Source of the DNA: Haemophilus parainfluenzae
GTDB lineage: Bacteria > Pseudomonadota > Gammaproteobacteria > Enterobacterales > Pasteurellaceae
Length of the DNA: 64,000 bases
Direction of reading: 5' to 3'
Assembly (NCBI RefSeq): GCF_014931395.1
Contig: NZ_CP063120.1
Coordinates: forward strand, 975,501-1,039,500
A model generated the notes under the pieces. The model did no database searches, had not been told where the DNA came from, and was given only the letters and a program-made list of their open reading frames with translations. The position numbers and the translations under genes are program-made. Shown one piece after another: positions 9,401-20,084 of the stretch (the stretch's first letter is position 1; each line of letters starts with the position of its first letter).

Positions 9401-10172
9401 CAACATACTGACGAAGTTCTTTCGGGCCTAGCGCACAGTTCAAACCGAACGTTAGTGGTTTAGCGTGACGAAGCGAGTTGTAGAACGCTTCGGTGGTTTG
9501 CCCAGAAAGGGTACGGCCGGAAGCATCGGTAATGGTGCCGGAAATCATAATCGGCAATTCCACACCTAATTCTTCAAATACGGTTTCAATGGCGAAAATG
9601 GCGGCTTTTGCGTTTAACGTGTCAAAAATGGTTTCGATCATGATCAAATCAGCACCACCTTCAATTAAGCCTTTAGTCGCTTGGGCATAGGCATTCACCA
9701 ATTCCATAAATGTCACATTACGGAAACCCGGGTCATTTACATCGGGAGAAATAGAGGCGGTGCGGTTGGTTGGCCCTAATACACCTGCAACAAAGCGAGG
9801 TTTTTCTGGTGTGCTGTATTTGTCTGCAGCTAAACGGGCTAGTTTTGCCCCTGCAAAATTCAGTTCGTAGGCAATAGACTGTAAATCATAATCCGCTTGC
9901 GCAATGGTGGTCGAACTGAAGGTATTGGTTTCAATAATATCGGCGCCCGCTTGTAAGTATTTCTCATGAATCGCAGAAATTAATAGCGGTTGGGTTAAGG
10001 TGAGCAAGTCATTATTACCACGTAAATCAACCGCACTTTCTTTAAAACGCTCGCCTCTAAAATCAGCCTCGGTGAGTTTGTATTTTTGGATCATCGTCCC
10101 CATCGCACCATCTAAAATGAGGATGCGTTCAGCGAGGGATTTTTTCAGTAATTCGGTTTGATTATGTGACAT
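6480..10172 (-). CDS. metH: Cobalamin-dependent methionine synthase
   Basis: Transfers the methyl group from 5-methyltetrahydrofolate to homocysteine through methylcobalamin. Its 1230 aa match the full-length family (E. coli 1227). Domains in order: homocysteine-binding barrel with zinc ligands in GLNCALGP and [11 protein letters not shown]; pterin-binding barrel ([24 protein letters not shown]); B12 cap and B12-binding domains with DVHDIGKN, whose His is the lower axial ligand; and the C-terminal S-adenosylmethionine reactivation domain with [12 protein letters not shown]. It is monocistronic. I saw no cobalamin riboswitch in the 175 bp upstream. The retron ncRNA promoter begins about 40 bp beyond its stop. 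Confidence 0.98.
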   Translation of the reverse strand: MSHNQTELLKKSLAERILILDGAMGTMIQKYKLTEADFRGERFKESAVDLRGNNDLLTLTQPLLISAIHEKYLQAGADIIETNTFSSTTIAQADYDLQSIAYELNFAGAKLARLAADKYSTPEKPRFVAGVLGPTNRTASISPDVNDPGFRNVTFMELVNAYAQATKGLIEGGADLIMIETIFDTLNAKAAIFAIETVFEELGVELPIMISGTITDASGRTLSGQTTEAFYNSLRHAKPLTFGLNCALGPKELRQYVEQLSKISETYVSVHPNAGLPNAFGGYDLGAEEMAAHLKEWAESGFVNIVGGCCGTTPEHIKAFADAMQGIAPRKLPEIKTAMRLSGLEPLNIDDESLFVNVGERNNVTGSAKFKRLIKEDKFAEAIEIAIDQVENGAQVIDVNMDEALLDGKKAMTRFLNIMATEPDAAKVPVMIDSSKWEVIEAGLQSVQGKPIVNSISLKEGEEIFIDHAKLVRKYGAAVVVMAFDEVGQADTENRKVEICSRAYDILVNQVGFPPEDIIFDPNIFAIGTGIEEHNNYGVDFINATGRIKRALPHAKISGGVSNVSFSFRGNNVMREAIHAVFLYHAIKQGMDMGIVNAGQLAIYDDLDPELREIVEDAVLNRSHDATEKLLDIAEKYRNQGNDESAVDSVAEWRTWPVEERLKHALVKGITTYIVEDTEEARQTLPSPLDVIEGPLMEGMDVVGDLFGDGKMFLPQVVKSARVMKQSVAYLEPFINATKQKGSSNGKVVIATVKGDVHDIGKNIVSVVMQCNNFEVIDLGVMVPADKIIQTAIDEKADIIALSGLITPSLDEMEYFLGEMTRLGLKLPVMIGGATTSKEHTAIKLYPKYKEHGVFYTSNASRAVTVCATLMNPESRAALWEQFKKDYEKIQQSFSNRKPLRKQLSIEEARANRFDGFSGEWADYVPPKPNQTGIVEFKNVPIAELRKFIDWSPFFRIWGLMGGYPDAFDYPEGGEEARKVWNDAQVVLDELEQNHKLNPSGILGIFPAERVGDDVMLFSDEDRKQPIGTAYGLRQQTERGKNSKSPFNFALSDFIADRESGKKDWFGMFAVCAGIEEMELVEGYKAAGDDYNAILLQAVGDRLAEAMAEYLHFELRTRIWGYTQEEFDNQGLINENYVGIRPAPGYPSCPEHTEKALIWDLLEVEQRIGMKLTESYAMWPAASVCGWYFTHPASNYFTLGRIDEDQAQDYAKRKGWDEREMMKWLGVAMK

Positions 10173-10251
10173 AGACAGCTCTTTTTAAAATCAATCAATA
10201 TTGAAGAGAATGATAGGTATAAGCACACAGAGTGTCAAATAAAAGGGGAGA

Positions 10252-10260
10252 AAGTGCGGT
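10252..10260 (+). repeat. DNA uptake signal sequence (USS), one of many
   Basis: The 9-mer AAGTGCGGT is the core of the Haemophilus-type uptake sequence used in natural transformation. Copies recur throughout the window on both strands. Examples: 4010-4018 (complement), 15248-15256, 25968-25976, 48274-48282, 53958-53966 and 55186-55194, often followed by a T- or A-rich tail. Inverted pairs form several terminators, listed separately. This entry stands for the whole family. Confidence 0.93.
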
Positions 10261-10278
10261 AAAAAAATGGAATGTTTT

Positions 10279-10307
10279 CAAAAAGAAAGGCGGACAAATT
10301 GTCCGCC
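10279..10307 (-). terminator. Intrinsic terminator of the leu operon
   Basis: On the minus strand GGCGGACA/TGTCCGCC (10307-10289, loop ATT) followed by TTTCTTTTT. It lies about 40 bp after the leuD stop. Confidence 0.85.
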
Positions 10308-10347
10308 GAATGGTTAGCAATATTTGCTGTCCGAGTAAAAAAACAGA

Positions 10348-10950
10348 TTAACGTAAAAATGCCGGAATATTTTTTTCATATTCGCTGATGGCATCTTCGT
10401 GTTGTAACGTCAAACCGATGTTATCTAAGCCGTTTAATAAACAATGACGGCGGAATTCATCCAGTTCAAAGTGATAGACTTTATCACCTACAGTGACCGT
10501 CATCGCTTCTAAATCTACGTAGATTTGTTTGCCTTCATTTGCCCACACCCATTGAAAGATTTCTTCCACTTCTTCTTCGCTTAAACGAATCGGTAACATG
10601 TGGTTGTTCAAGCTATTGTTATAGAAAATATCCGCAAAGCTTGGTGCGATCATCACTTTGAAACCGTAATCGGCTAATGCCCAAGGTGCATGTTCACGCG
10701 AAGAACCACAGCCAAGGTTTTTACGCGCTAATAAAATGGTCGCGCCTTGATATTGTGGATAATTCAATACGAAATCTGGATTTGGCTTGGTGCCTTCTAC
10801 ATCCAAATAACGCCATTCATGGAATAAGTGTTTGCCGAAACCTACGCGCGTAATGGCTTGTAAAAATTGTTTTGGAATAATCGCATCCGTGTCCACGTTT
10901 GCCGCATCCAATGGCACTACTAAGCCTGAAAGTTGTTTAAATCCTGCCAT
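10348..10950 (-). CDS. leuD: 3-isopropylmalate dehydratase small subunit
   Basis: With LeuC isomerises 2-isopropylmalate to 3-isopropylmalate in leucine synthesis. The 200-aa length is typical. Conserved segments: [12 protein letters not shown] near residue 20, [15 protein letters not shown] near residue 78 and [16 protein letters not shown] near residue 105. It is the last gene of leuABCD, starting 10 bp after the leuC stop with ribosome site aaggagcaaaaaATG, so it is very likely translated from the same mRNA. Confidence 0.97.
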   Translation of the reverse strand: MAGFKQLSGLVVPLDAANVDTDAIIPKQFLQAITRVGFGKHLFHEWRYLDVEGTKPNPDFVLNYPQYQGATILLARKNLGCGSSREHAPWALADYGFKVMIAPSFADIFYNNSLNNHMLPIRLSEEEVEEIFQWVWANEGKQIYVDLEAMTVTVGDKVYHFELDEFRRHCLLNGLDNIGLTLQHEDAISEYEKNIPAFLR

Positions 10951-10960
10951 TTTTTGCTCC

Positions 10961-12370
10961 TTAGTTTAATGTGACGTCACGAATATCAACGAATTTGCCG
11001 AACATTCCCGCTGCGGCAGCCATCGCAGGACTCACTAAGTGAGTACGACCATTACGGCCTTGGCGACCTTCAAAGTTACGGTTCGAAGTGGAAGCACAGC
11101 GTTCCCATTCACCTAAACGGTCATCGTTCATCCCTAAACACATTGAGCAGCCAGGGTTACGCCATTCAGCGCCCGCTTCGATAAAGATTTTATCCAAGCC
11201 TTCTTTTTCTGCTTGCTCTTTCACTAAGCCTGAACCCGGTACCACTAAAATACGTTTTACATTGTCAGCTTTTTTGCGCCCTTTCATGACAGCCGCTGCC
11301 GCACGTAAATCTTCGATACGAGCATTGGTGCAAGAACCGATAAAGACTTGATCCACCGGAATATCTTTTAAATCAGTATTCGGTTCTAAACCGATATAAT
11401 TCAACGCTTTTTCTGCTGAAGCACGAGTCACAGGATCGGTCATTTCTGCTGGATTAGGTACGCGTTGATCGATACCGATTACTTGGCCTGGGTTTGTTCC
11501 CCAAGTCACCTGTGGTGCAATGTCTTTGGCTTCTAACGTGATGACCGTGTCAAATTTCGCATCATCATCGGATTTTAAGGTTTTCCAATAAGCAACGGCA
11601 TCATCCCAATCTTTACCTTTTGGTGCATGTGGACGACCTTTTAAGTATTCGAAAGTCGTTTCATCTGGTGCGATTAAGCCGGCTTTCGCGCCCATTTCAA
11701 TCGCCATATTACAAACGGTCATACGGCCTTCCATAGAAAGGTCACGAATGGCTTCACCACAGAATTCCACCACATGGCCTGTACCACCAGCCATGGTGGT
11801 TTTACCGATAATAGCAAGAATAATATCTTTTGCGGTAATGCCTGGCGCCACTTTGCCACGCACTTCAATTTTCATATTTTTCGCACGAGCTTGTTTTAAG
11901 GTTTGTGTGGCTAATACGTGTTCGACTTCGGAGGTACCGATACCAAATGCCAAAGCACCAAACGCACCATGAGTGGCGGTATGGGAGTCACCACAAACGA
12001 TAGTCATGCCAGGTAAAGTTAAGCCTTGTTCAGGCCCCATGACATGCACGATACCTTGTTCTTTTGTGGTCATATCGAATAATTGAATACCGGTCGCTTT
12101 TGTGTTTTTTGCGAGCTCCAATACTTGAATTTTCGCTTGGCCTTCAAGTTTATTTACATCACGTACTTGGGTAGAAATACTGTGATCCATGGTACCGAAC
12201 GTTTTACTTACTTGACGTACTTGGCGGCCTGCCACACGTAAACCATCAAAGGCTTGTGGGCTGGTCACTTCATGGATTAAATGACGGTTAATATACAAAA
12301 TCGGCGTTTCGCCTTCAGCTTCGTACACCACATGGGCATCGAATAGTTTCTCGTAGAGTGTTTTTGCCAT
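10961..12370 (-). CDS. leuC: 3-isopropylmalate dehydratase large subunit
   Basis: Aconitase-family [4Fe-4S] subunit of isopropylmalate isomerase, 469 aa. Cluster cysteines are visible in [14 protein letters not shown] and [13 protein letters not shown]. Substrate-loop motif [20 protein letters not shown] is conserved at about residue 130. I chose ATG 12370 ([10 protein letters not shown]), which matches the family N-terminus. A TTG 12 nt upstream is open but not needed. The gene lies between a triple hairpin (separating it from leuB) and leuD. Confidence 0.97.
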   Translation of the reverse strand: MAKTLYEKLFDAHVVYEAEGETPILYINRHLIHEVTSPQAFDGLRVAGRQVRQVSKTFGTMDHSISTQVRDVNKLEGQAKIQVLELAKNTKATGIQLFDMTTKEQGIVHVMGPEQGLTLPGMTIVCGDSHTATHGAFGALAFGIGTSEVEHVLATQTLKQARAKNMKIEVRGKVAPGITAKDIILAIIGKTTMAGGTGHVVEFCGEAIRDLSMEGRMTVCNMAIEMGAKAGLIAPDETTFEYLKGRPHAPKGKDWDDAVAYWKTLKSDDDAKFDTVITLEAKDIAPQVTWGTNPGQVIGIDQRVPNPAEMTDPVTRASAEKALNYIGLEPNTDLKDIPVDQVFIGSCTNARIEDLRAAAAVMKGRKKADNVKRILVVPGSGLVKEQAEKEGLDKIFIEAGAEWRNPGCSMCLGMNDDRLGEWERCASTSNRNFEGRQGRNGRTHLVSPAMAAAAGMFGKFVDIRDVTLN

Positions 12371-12439
12371 AATTTTTCTCAATTCGTTAGAGTAGCAAGT
12401 GCGGTCAAATTATTACTCGTAAATCCTGAAGATTTACTC

Positions 12440-12490
12440 GCTCCTTCGGAGCCGTTGGCAGAGCCAACGTTCAAAAAGCATTGCTTTTTG
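12440..12490. repeat. Cluster of three adjacent hairpins between leuC and leuB
   Basis: Three consecutive inverted repeats: GCTCC-TTC-GGAGC (12440-12452), CGTTGGC-AGA-GCCAACG (12453-12469) and CAAAAAG-CATTG-CTTTTTG (12472-12490). They fill the 154-bp gap inside the leu operon with almost no spacing. The form suggests a small dispersed intergenic repeat or an mRNA processing and stabilising element. I cannot name a known family. Confidence 0.75.
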
Positions 12491-12524
12491 TCAGTGTTTT
12501 TAAGCCGCACTTTAATTGTTTTTA

Positions 12525-13625
<1,101 letters not shown>

Positions 13626-13646
13626 CTAAAGTGCGGTTAATTTTCT

Positions 13647-13667
13647 CCCCTCTTTGCTAAAGAGGGG
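13647..13667. repeat. Hairpin between leuA and leuB
   Basis: Inverted repeat CCCCTCTTT-GCT-AAAGAGGGG. There is no T run on the minus strand, so it is probably not a terminator. A looser relative (CCCTTCTC-ATTA-AAGAGAGG) occurs near 31043-31062 between napA and napG, which hints at a short dispersed intergenic repeat. Confidence 0.65.
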
Positions 13668-13674
13668 GATTGGA

Positions 13675-15222
13675 TTAATGATGTTTGTGGCTTTTAATAT
13701 CGGCGACTTTATGCGCACGATAAATAGCATTAATTGCATGAACTAAAGCAAGTGCGGAAGATTCAACGATGTCTGTCGCTAAACCAACGCCATGGAATTT
13801 ACGGCCTTCGTGTTCAACCACGATATCCACCTGACCTAAGGCTTCAGCACCTTCGCCTTTTGCAGTTAAGTTATAGTGCGACATTTTGATATCTAAGCCG
13901 GTTAAATTCAAGATCGCATTGTAAACTGCATCAACCGGACCATTACCACCGATAGAAGAGGTGCTTAATTTTTTACCATCCAATTCCACTTGAACAAACG
14001 CAGTTGCTGGATATTCTTTAGTGGAATGTGCAGAAAGTTTATCTAACACTAAACGATCCTCATCCCCTTGTTGCATATCGATAAAGGCTAAAGCTTCTAA
14101 GTCATAATCGAATACTTGGCCTTTTTTGTCTGCTAATTTTAAGAAGGCTTCATACAATTTGTCTAAATCGTAATCTTGTTCGGTGTAGCCCATATCCGCC
14201 ATGTGACCTTTTACCGCTGCGCGACCAGAACGTGCGGTTAAGTTCAATTTTTCTTTTTTCAAGCCAATAGTTTCTGGCGACATGATTTCGTAGGTATTTT
14301 GGTTTTTTAACATGCCATCTTGGTGAATACCGGATGAATGTGCAAAAGCATTTGAGCCTACAATCGCTTTATTCGGTTGGATTGGCATATTACAAAGTTG
14401 GCTCACCATTTGGCTGACACGGTGGATTTCTTGTGTGTTGATACGTGTATCCACGCCCATAAATTCTTGACGAACTTTCATTGCCATCACCACTTCTTCA
14501 AGAGAGGTGTTGCCTGCGCGTTCACCAATGCCGTTAATAGTACATTCAATTTGACGTGCACCATTTTGTACAGCGGTTAAGGAGTTAGCCGTTGCCATAC
14601 CTAAGTCATTGTGACAATGTACGGAAATCACAGCTTTATCGATATTTGGTACGCGGTTACGTACTTCAGCAATAATATTGCCGAATTGATTAGGTAAGCA
14701 GAAACCAACAGTGTCAGGAATGTTTACAGTTGTTGCACCTGCATTAATTGCGGCTTCAACAATACGACAAATATTGTCGATACCGGTGCGGCCCGCATCT
14801 TCGCAAGAAAATTCTACGTCGTCTGTATAATTACGTGCATGTTTTACTGCTGCCACCGCCATTTCAACGACATCGTCAAAAGTACGTTTTAATTTGGCTT
14901 CAACGTGTAAGGCTGAAACTGCAATAAATGTATGGATACGAAACGCTTCTGCCACTTTTAAGGCTTCAGCTGCAGCATCAATATCTTTAATTACTGCACG
15001 GGAAAGTGCCGCAACACGACTATTTTTGATATGGCGTGCAATGGTTTGAACAGATTCAAAATCACCTTGAGAAGAAACCGGGAAACCGACTTCCATCACA
15101 TCCACGCCGAGACGTTCAAGTGCCAAAGCAATCTGTAATTTCTCTTTAACGGTTAAGCTTGCTTTTAACGCTTGTTCGCCATCACGCAAGGTAGTATCAA
15201 AAATAATAACGCGATCTGTCAT
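13675..15222 (-). CDS. leuA: 2-isopropylmalate synthase
   Basis: Condenses acetyl-CoA with 2-oxoisovalerate, the committed step of leucine synthesis. 515 aa: catalytic TIM barrel (1-about 290) with DTTLRDGEQ at the N-terminus and the metal-binding [12 protein letters not shown] near residue 203; then a subdomain ([13 protein letters not shown]); and the C-terminal allosteric LeuA dimer domain (about 390-515, [15 protein letters not shown]), which normally confers leucine feedback. First structural gene of leuABCD. Expression is probably attenuated through the leader peptide and terminator immediately upstream. Confidence 0.98.
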   Translation of the reverse strand: MTDRVIIFDTTLRDGEQALKASLTVKEKLQIALALERLGVDVMEVGFPVSSQGDFESVQTIARHIKNSRVAALSRAVIKDIDAAAEALKVAEAFRIHTFIAVSALHVEAKLKRTFDDVVEMAVAAVKHARNYTDDVEFSCEDAGRTGIDNICRIVEAAINAGATTVNIPDTVGFCLPNQFGNIIAEVRNRVPNIDKAVISVHCHNDLGMATANSLTAVQNGARQIECTINGIGERAGNTSLEEVVMAMKVRQEFMGVDTRINTQEIHRVSQMVSQLCNMPIQPNKAIVGSNAFAHSSGIHQDGMLKNQNTYEIMSPETIGLKKEKLNLTARSGRAAVKGHMADMGYTEQDYDLDKLYEAFLKLADKKGQVFDYDLEALAFIDMQQGDEDRLVLDKLSAHSTKEYPATAFVQVELDGKKLSTSSIGGNGPVDAVYNAILNLTGLDIKMSHYNLTAKGEGAEALGQVDIVVEHEGRKFHGVGLATDIVESSALALVHAINAIYRAHKVADIKSHKHH

Positions 15223-15278
15223 AATGTTTTCCTTCTTTTATCACTCAAAGTGCGGTCATTTTTACCGTGATTTTAAAA

Positions 15279-15310
15279 CGAAAAAACCCGCAATCTTAAA
15301 AGTGCGGGTT
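15279..15310 (-). terminator. leu operon attenuator terminator
   Basis: On the minus strand AACCCGCA (15310-15303), a 10-nt loop and TGCGGGTT (15292-15285) followed by TTTTTTCG. It lies 42 bp after the leucine-rich leader ORF and 57 bp before leuA, the standard layout of an amino-acid attenuator. Confidence 0.88.
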
Positions 15311-15351
15311 GATAATAGATTTTTTACATAAAGGTGTTTTTTATCCACAAC

Positions 15352-15411
15352 TTAGCCGCACAAAGAATGTGAGAGCAGGAGGTTGAGAGATAAAGAAACA
15401 GCTTGGTACAT
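15352..15411 (-). CDS. leuL: leu operon leader peptide
   Basis: 19-codon ORF translating to MYQAVSLSLNLLLSHSLCG: six leucines, five of them within seven codons plus neighbours (LSLNLLL). It lies between a strong promoter and a Rho-independent terminator just ahead of leuA. Ribosome stalling at these Leu codons when charged tRNA-Leu is scarce would be expected to favour readthrough into leuABCD. A longer ORF in another frame across the region (15324-15524) shows no family features. Confidence 0.88.
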   Translation of the reverse strand: MYQAVSLSLNLLLSHSLCG

Positions 15412-15451
15412 AAAAAGATAATCCTGTAAAAAATTCTGTAGAACGCTGTCC

Positions 15452-15479
15452 ATATTACGGATAAAAATGTTGCTGTCAA
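15452..15479 (-). promoter_or_regulatory. Promoter of the leu operon
   Basis: On the minus strand a consensus TTGACA (15479-15474), a 16-nt spacer and TAATAT (15457-15452). The expected start near 15445 leaves about 35 nt before leuL. Confidence 0.75.
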
Positions 15480-15657
15480 ATCATTTATCAGTGATTTATA
15501 TCTAAAATGAATATCTCTACACAATCTTAAAAGTGTATTTCTCTTAATATAAGTTTTTTATCAGAATTAATCTCTAAAAATAGCTTTTAAGAAGCTGTTT
15601 TTGTCCTGTTTTATTCCTCGTTTCTGGTATGCCTATTTTTTCTAAAATTTTTTCTCT

Positions 15658-15679
15658 TTTTGCGATCTGAATCGCAGAA
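15658..15679 (+). promoter_or_regulatory. CRP-S competence regulatory site before dprA
   Basis: Core TGCGATCTGAATCGCA (15661-15676) matches the Sxy-dependent CRP-S consensus, recognised by TGCGATC rather than TGTGA half sites. A -10-like CATAAT lies at 15717-15722, putting the site centre about 61 bp before the likely start, a classical class I activation distance. It supports dprA belonging to the competence regulon. Confidence 0.85.
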
Positions 15680-15744
15680 TTAAGACAAACTTTTCATTTT
15701 TTGAGACAAATCTCGCCATAATTTTCTTTTTAAAGGAGAGAATT

Positions 15745-16863
15745 ATGAGCGATTTTACGTCGATTTTGTTGCGATTAGCTCAAGTGCCCAAATTGGGCAG
15801 TGTGCGGATTCAACAAATTTTGGCCCATGTGAATATAGAAGAATTGTTAAATTATGATGAAGTGGCATTTCAACAAATGGGTTGGGAGGCTTTGCAGATT
15901 CGTCGTTGGTTTCAGCCAGAAATGAAATTTATTGAACCCGCTTTGAGCTGGGCAGAAAAAGAAGGCCATCATTTAATACACTGTTTTTCAGATGACTATC
16001 CTTTTTTACTCAAACAAATTAGTGGCTTTCCGCCCTTATTATTTGTGAAAGGTAATCTGATCGCACTTTCAGCACAGCAAATCGCCATGGTTGGAAGTCG
16101 TTATTGCTCCGCTTATGGGGAATATTGGGCAAAATATTTTGCGACAGAGCTTTCTCTCGCAGGATTAACGGTGACGAGTGGGTTGGCTGTAGGTATCGAT
16201 GGATTTAGCCATCAGGCGGTGGTGGATATTCAAGGGCAGACCATTGCCGTATTGGGCAGCGGATTAGATCACATTTACCCCGCTAAACATCGCCGATTAG
16301 CCGAGCAAATTATCGAAAATAACGGGGCATTAGTTTCTGAATTTATCCCTACGCAAGCACCGATTGCTGAAAATTTTCCTCGTCGTAATCGCATTATTAG
16401 CGGGCTTTCATTAGGAACATTAGTCATTGAAGCCACAGAGAAAAGCGGTTCATTGATTACAGCACGCTATGCTTTAGAACAAAATCGCGATATTTTTGCC
16501 TTACCAGGGAATATTCAAAGTGAATACAGTCAAGGCTGCCATAAACTGATTAAGCAAGGGGCGATGTTGGTGGAAAATGTCAAAGATATTTTAGATAGCC
16601 TCAATCACAGCGTTGTTTTTCAGCCTCCAGTACATAATACGCAAATTAATAAGCCGATAGCTCAACCACTCACAGCAAAAACACTAGCCGTGGAACCAAG
16701 TCATCCTGAACTTTATCAACATATCAGTTATACACCAATAAGCCTTGATGATTTATCGGTTACATTGAATTTGCCGGTGGATTTGCTTTTAGTGCAGTTG
16801 TTAGATTTGGAGTTACAAGATTTAATCGTCAATGAGAATGGACTCTATAAGCGGATAGCATAA
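15745..16863 (+). CDS. dprA: DNA processing protein A, competence
   Basis: Loads RecA onto incoming single-stranded DNA in natural transformation. 372 aa: an N-terminal helical part, a Rossmann-like DprA core (about 100-290) with [64 protein letters not shown] and [19 protein letters not shown], and a C-terminal winged-helix-like tail. It has a clear ribosome site (aaaggagagaattATG). A CRP-S site upstream and the genome-wide uptake sequences fit a naturally competent host. Confidence 0.97.
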   Translation: MSDFTSILLRLAQVPKLGSVRIQQILAHVNIEELLNYDEVAFQQMGWEALQIRRWFQPEMKFIEPALSWAEKEGHHLIHCFSDDYPFLLKQISGFPPLLFVKGNLIALSAQQIAMVGSRYCSAYGEYWAKYFATELSLAGLTVTSGLAVGIDGFSHQAVVDIQGQTIAVLGSGLDHIYPAKHRRLAEQIIENNGALVSEFIPTQAPIAENFPRRNRIISGLSLGTLVIEATEKSGSLITARYALEQNRDIFALPGNIQSEYSQGCHKLIKQGAMLVENVKDILDSLNHSVVFQPPVHNTQINKPIAQPLTAKTLAVEPSHPELYQHISYTPISLDDLSVTLNLPVDLLLVQLLDLELQDLIVNENGLYKRIA

Positions 16864-16927
16864 ACGGGGTAGAGTAAGGAGACTATCCTGTGCTAAGATA
16901 CGGCTCAGTGTTTAGAAAGGAGAACCT

Positions 16928-17704
16928 ATGTTAGCCATTATTTCCCCGGCAAAAACCTTAGATTTTGAAAGTGCGGTCAGAAATCTTCCTGTTTCTCAAC
17001 CGCACTTGACGGATTATAGTGAGCAACTGATTGAAATCTGTCGTCAATTATCTCCCCAAGATCTTTCTTCCTTAATGTCTATCAGCGATAAACTTGCGGG
17101 CTTAAATGCCGCTCGTTTTGCTGAATGGACAAAATCTCACAACGAAAAAAATTCACGCGCAGCCATTTGGGCATTCAAAGGTGATGTTTACACCGGTTTG
17201 GATGCGGATAGCTTATCTGATGAAGATGTGCAATTCGCACAACGCCATTTACGTATGCTTTCTGGCTTATATGGCTTACTTAAACCCCTTGATTTAATGC
17301 AACCTTACCGCTTGGAAATGGGCACGAAGTTAGCGAATCCAAAAGGGAAAGATCTTTATGCTTTTTGGGGTAACATCATCACTCAATCCGTGCAACAAGC
17401 GCTTGATGAGCAAGGCGATCGTATTTTGATCAATTTAGCCTCCGATGAATATTATAAATCAGTGAAAGAAAGCCAATTAGAGGCACAGATTGTTAAGCCT
17501 GTTTTCTTAGATAATAAGAATGGTAAATACAAAGTGGTCAGCTTTTATGCGAAAAAAGCCCGTGGTTTAATGTGTCGTTTTATCATTCAAAATCGTTTGG
17601 AACGTGTTGAACAACTGAAAGAGTTTGACCTAGGTGGTTATTGGTTTGATGCGACATCCTCAACTGAAAAAGAATTTGTATTTAAGCGAGATATCAATGA
17701 ATAA
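16928..17704 (+). CDS. yaaA: Peroxide stress protein YaaA
   Basis: UPF0246 family protein that in E. coli lowers free intracellular iron during peroxide stress. Full-length 258 aa with family motifs [14 protein letters not shown] at the N-terminus, [46 protein letters not shown] (landmark near base 17260) and [11 protein letters not shown]. Ribosome site aaaggagaacctATG. Two USS copies in opposite orientation lie within codons 14-27. The stop overlaps the start of the following lipoprotein gene by 8 nt, indicating translational coupling. Confidence 0.95.
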   Translation: MLAIISPAKTLDFESAVRNLPVSQPHLTDYSEQLIEICRQLSPQDLSSLMSISDKLAGLNAARFAEWTKSHNEKNSRAAIWAFKGDVYTGLDADSLSDEDVQFAQRHLRMLSGLYGLLKPLDLMQPYRLEMGTKLANPKGKDLYAFWGNIITQSVQQALDEQGDRILINLASDEYYKSVKESQLEAQIVKPVFLDNKNGKYKVVSFYAKKARGLMCRFIIQNRLERVEQLKEFDLGGYWFDATSSTEKEFVFKRDINE

Positions 17705-18287
17705 AATCTTGGTTATATTGACCGCACTTTTACTCTCAGGTTGTGCGGCAAAAGTGAGTCAGCTTCAAACTCCTGAAAAAATTGAGTACAACGGCAAAAC
17801 TTATAAACTTACTGCAAGCCAAGATTTGGATACGATTGCGCGCTATGTTTATCTTGCCGAGCCAGATACCTTAGAAAATTGGCAATCTCAAATTGAAGTG
17901 TTGCTTGATCGTGATTTATCCCGTTCTATTGAGCAACGCGTAGCATTGCGTGAGAAGGTATACCGTAATTTAGGCGTGACAGATTTCAAAATTCTTGCGA
18001 ATTCAACGAATCCGAAAAAGCCCGCTACTGAGTTAAATGGTTATGTCATTTATGCTCCGACAGAACAAAATCCGTCCTGGCAAGTGGATATTGCTAAGGG
18101 CAAAAATGTGCCACGTTGTGGTTTCGTGCAATACCAATATTCCCAAAAAATGGAAATGAAAAAGTTTCAGCGCTTAAGCAAAGTAAAAATTGTGAAAAAT
18201 TTACAAAAGTATCTTGTCGCAAAAGAAAGTAAAACATTACAAAAAGCGGATCTTTCTTGGAAATGTGAAAGTTATTTCAATCACTAA
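17697..18287 (+). CDS. Lipoprotein coupled to yaaA, function unknown
   Basis: 196-aa predicted lipoprotein. I chose ATG 17697 because it gives a clean signal peptide [16 protein letters not shown] (lipobox LSGC, Cys16) and overlaps the yaaA stop in an ATGAATAA arrangement. The frame is open further upstream but without signal-peptide character. The mature part is basic, with two cysteines (PRCGF, WKCES) that could form a disulfide. A USS lies within the signal-peptide codons. I recognise no functional family. Confidence 0.8.
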   Translation: MNKILVILTALLLSGCAAKVSQLQTPEKIEYNGKTYKLTASQDLDTIARYVYLAEPDTLENWQSQIEVLLDRDLSRSIEQRVALREKVYRNLGVTDFKILANSTNPKKPATELNGYVIYAPTEQNPSWQVDIAKGKNVPRCGFVQYQYSQKMEMKKFQRLSKVKIVKNLQKYLVAKESKTLQKADLSWKCESYFNH

Positions 18288-18399
18288 AATGTATAACTAG
18301 ATCAAATCTCAAGTAAATTTTTCAAATTTTGCTAGAGCAGAAATTATGGATGGTGTAATCTTAGCACCAATTGTTTTTAAGAATTCAAAGTAGGTAAAT

Positions 18400-19365
18400 A
18401 TGATTAAAAAAATTGCTGTATTAACCAGTGGTGGTGATGCTCCTGGTATGAATGCTGCTATTCGTGGTGTTGTGCGTGCAGCACTTGCAGAAGGGCTTGA
18501 TGTATTCGGCATTTATGATGGTTATCAAGGCTTATACAACAATAAAATCAAACAGTTAAACCGTTATAATGTATCAGATATTATTAACCGTGGTGGTACA
18601 TTCTTAGGTTCTGCTCGTTTCCCTGAATTTAAGGATCCAGCGGTACGTGAAAAATGTGCAGAAATTTTACGTTCACATGGTATTGATGCTTTAGTTGTTA
18701 TCGGTGGTGATGGTTCTTACATGGGGGCGAAATTGCTCACAGAAGAACATGGTTTCCCTTGCGTGGGTATTCCAGGCACGATTGATAATGATGTGGCAGG
18801 TACGGATTACACAATCGGTTATGAAACTGCGCTACAAACAGCGGTGGATGCCATCGACCGTTTACGTGACACCTCAAGTTCTCATCAACGTATTTCTATC
18901 GTAGAAATCATGGGCCGTCACTGTAGTGACTTAACTATTTCTGCAGGCATCGCAGGTGGTTGTGAATATATCGTGGCATCTGAAATGGAATTTAATCGTG
19001 AAGAATTAATTCGCCAAATTGAGCGCAGTATTATTCGTGGAAAACGCCACGCCATCATTGCGATTACTGAGTTAATCACTGACGTGCATTCTCTCGCTCG
19101 TGAAATTGAAGCTCGTGTAGGTCATGAAACCCGTGCAACCGTATTAGGCCATATTCAACGTGGTGGTTCGCCTTGTGCCTTTGACCGTATTTTAGCTTCA
19201 CGTATGGGCGTATATGCGGTAGATATATTGCTACAAGGTAAAGGTGGCTACTGTGTGGGTATTCAAAATGAAAAATTAGTTCACCACGATATTATTGATG
19301 CAATCAACAATATGCGTCGTGAATTTAAAGCAGATTGGTTAGAAATGGCTAAACGCTTAGAATAA
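18400..19365 (+). CDS. pfkA: ATP-dependent 6-phosphofructokinase
   Basis: Phosphorylates fructose 6-phosphate in glycolysis. 321 aa, the size of bacterial PfkA. Landmarks: [15 protein letters not shown] (residues 9-23), [14 protein letters not shown] with the Gly of ATP-type enzymes (near 103), [20 protein letters not shown] with the catalytic Asp (near 125), and [12 protein letters not shown]. It is monocistronic with its own upstream spacer and closed by a long terminator. Confidence 0.98.
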   Translation: MIKKIAVLTSGGDAPGMNAAIRGVVRAALAEGLDVFGIYDGYQGLYNNKIKQLNRYNVSDIINRGGTFLGSARFPEFKDPAVREKCAEILRSHGIDALVVIGGDGSYMGAKLLTEEHGFPCVGIPGTIDNDVAGTDYTIGYETALQTAVDAIDRLRDTSSSHQRISIVEIMGRHCSDLTISAGIAGGCEYIVASEMEFNREELIRQIERSIIRGKRHAIIAITELITDVHSLAREIEARVGHETRATVLGHIQRGGSPCAFDRILASRMGVYAVDILLQGKGGYCVGIQNEKLVHHDIIDAINNMRREFKADWLEMAKRLE

Positions 19366-19392
19366 TCTTTGTAAGGTTATTTAAAATAAAAG

Positions 19393-19430
19393 AAATCGGG
19401 CTAAAGCAATCATTGTTTTAGCCCGATTTT
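19393..19430. terminator. Bidirectional terminator between pfkA and folA
   Basis: 13-bp stem AAATCGGGCTAAA (19393-19405) / TTTAGCCCGATTT (19417-19429), T-rich on both strands, between convergent genes. Confidence 0.9.
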
Positions 19431-19442
19431 TATCTGTTTAGA

Positions 19443-19943
19443 TTAAGCTTTTAAGTTATTTCTCTTACGCTGCAAAATAAAAACACGACAATCATAGGGA
19501 TTATCCGCATCCGCTTGGCGATATTCTTCAAACTCGATGTTCCATTCAGCCCAATTAATTTCAGGGAAGAAGGTGTCACCGTCAATGTCTGCTTGAATTT
19601 GCGTGAGGTACAATTTATCTGCTTTAGGTAAATATTGTTTAAATAACTCTCCGCCGCCGAGCAACATAATTTCATCAAATTCTTTGACAAAATCGACCGC
19701 ACTTTCAAAACTATTTTTCCAGATGACACCTTCATGTTCGTAAGGCGTGCGTGAAAGGACAATATTAGTCCGTTTCGGTAGTGGGCGACCAATGCTTTCG
19801 AAAGTTTTACGGCCCATAATCACCGGTTTTCCCGTAGTGTTTTTACGAAACCAGGCTAAATCAGCAGGCAAGTGCCAAGGCATTTGATTATCTTTTCCGA
19901 TGACGTTATTTTTTGTTATCGCAACGATCAAACTTAATGTCAT
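19443..19943 (-). CDS. folA: Dihydrofolate reductase
   Basis: Reduces dihydrofolate with NADPH; the target of trimethoprim. I chose ATG 19943 (MTLSLIVAITKNNVIGKDNQ), giving 166 aa and the usual DHFR N-terminus. The ORF extends 10 codons upstream without support. Motifs: MPWHLPADLAWFR (acidic active-site residue at the equivalent of E. coli Asp27), KPVIMGRKTFESIGRPLP (NADPH), and IMLLGGGELFKQYLP. A USS is built into the codons for ESAVDF. Monocistronic. Confidence 0.97.
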   Translation of the reverse strand: MTLSLIVAITKNNVIGKDNQMPWHLPADLAWFRKNTTGKPVIMGRKTFESIGRPLPKRTNIVLSRTPYEHEGVIWKNSFESAVDFVKEFDEIMLLGGGELFKQYLPKADKLYLTQIQADIDGDTFFPEINWAEWNIEFEEYRQADADNPYDCRVFILQRKRNNLKA

Positions 19944-20084
19944 ATTTTCTATCCTATTTTTCTTTTTTTGCATTATATCATAGCTATTCAGAAAATCTGA
20001 ATTTGAGATGGTTTTTTTCGTGATTTTTATTAATTTTAGTGCTAATTTAACCGCACTTTTCTATTTTTTCACTGAGGACAAACT

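Noticed and set aside
10173..10347. Cobalamin riboswitch before metH
   Set aside because: The 175-bp region holds only the leu terminator and a USS; no B12-box-like stretch was seen.
15324..15524. 66-aa ORF upstream of leuA as a gene
   Set aside because: Overlaps the leu leader and attenuator in another frame, has no family features, and the short Leu-rich ORF explains the region better.
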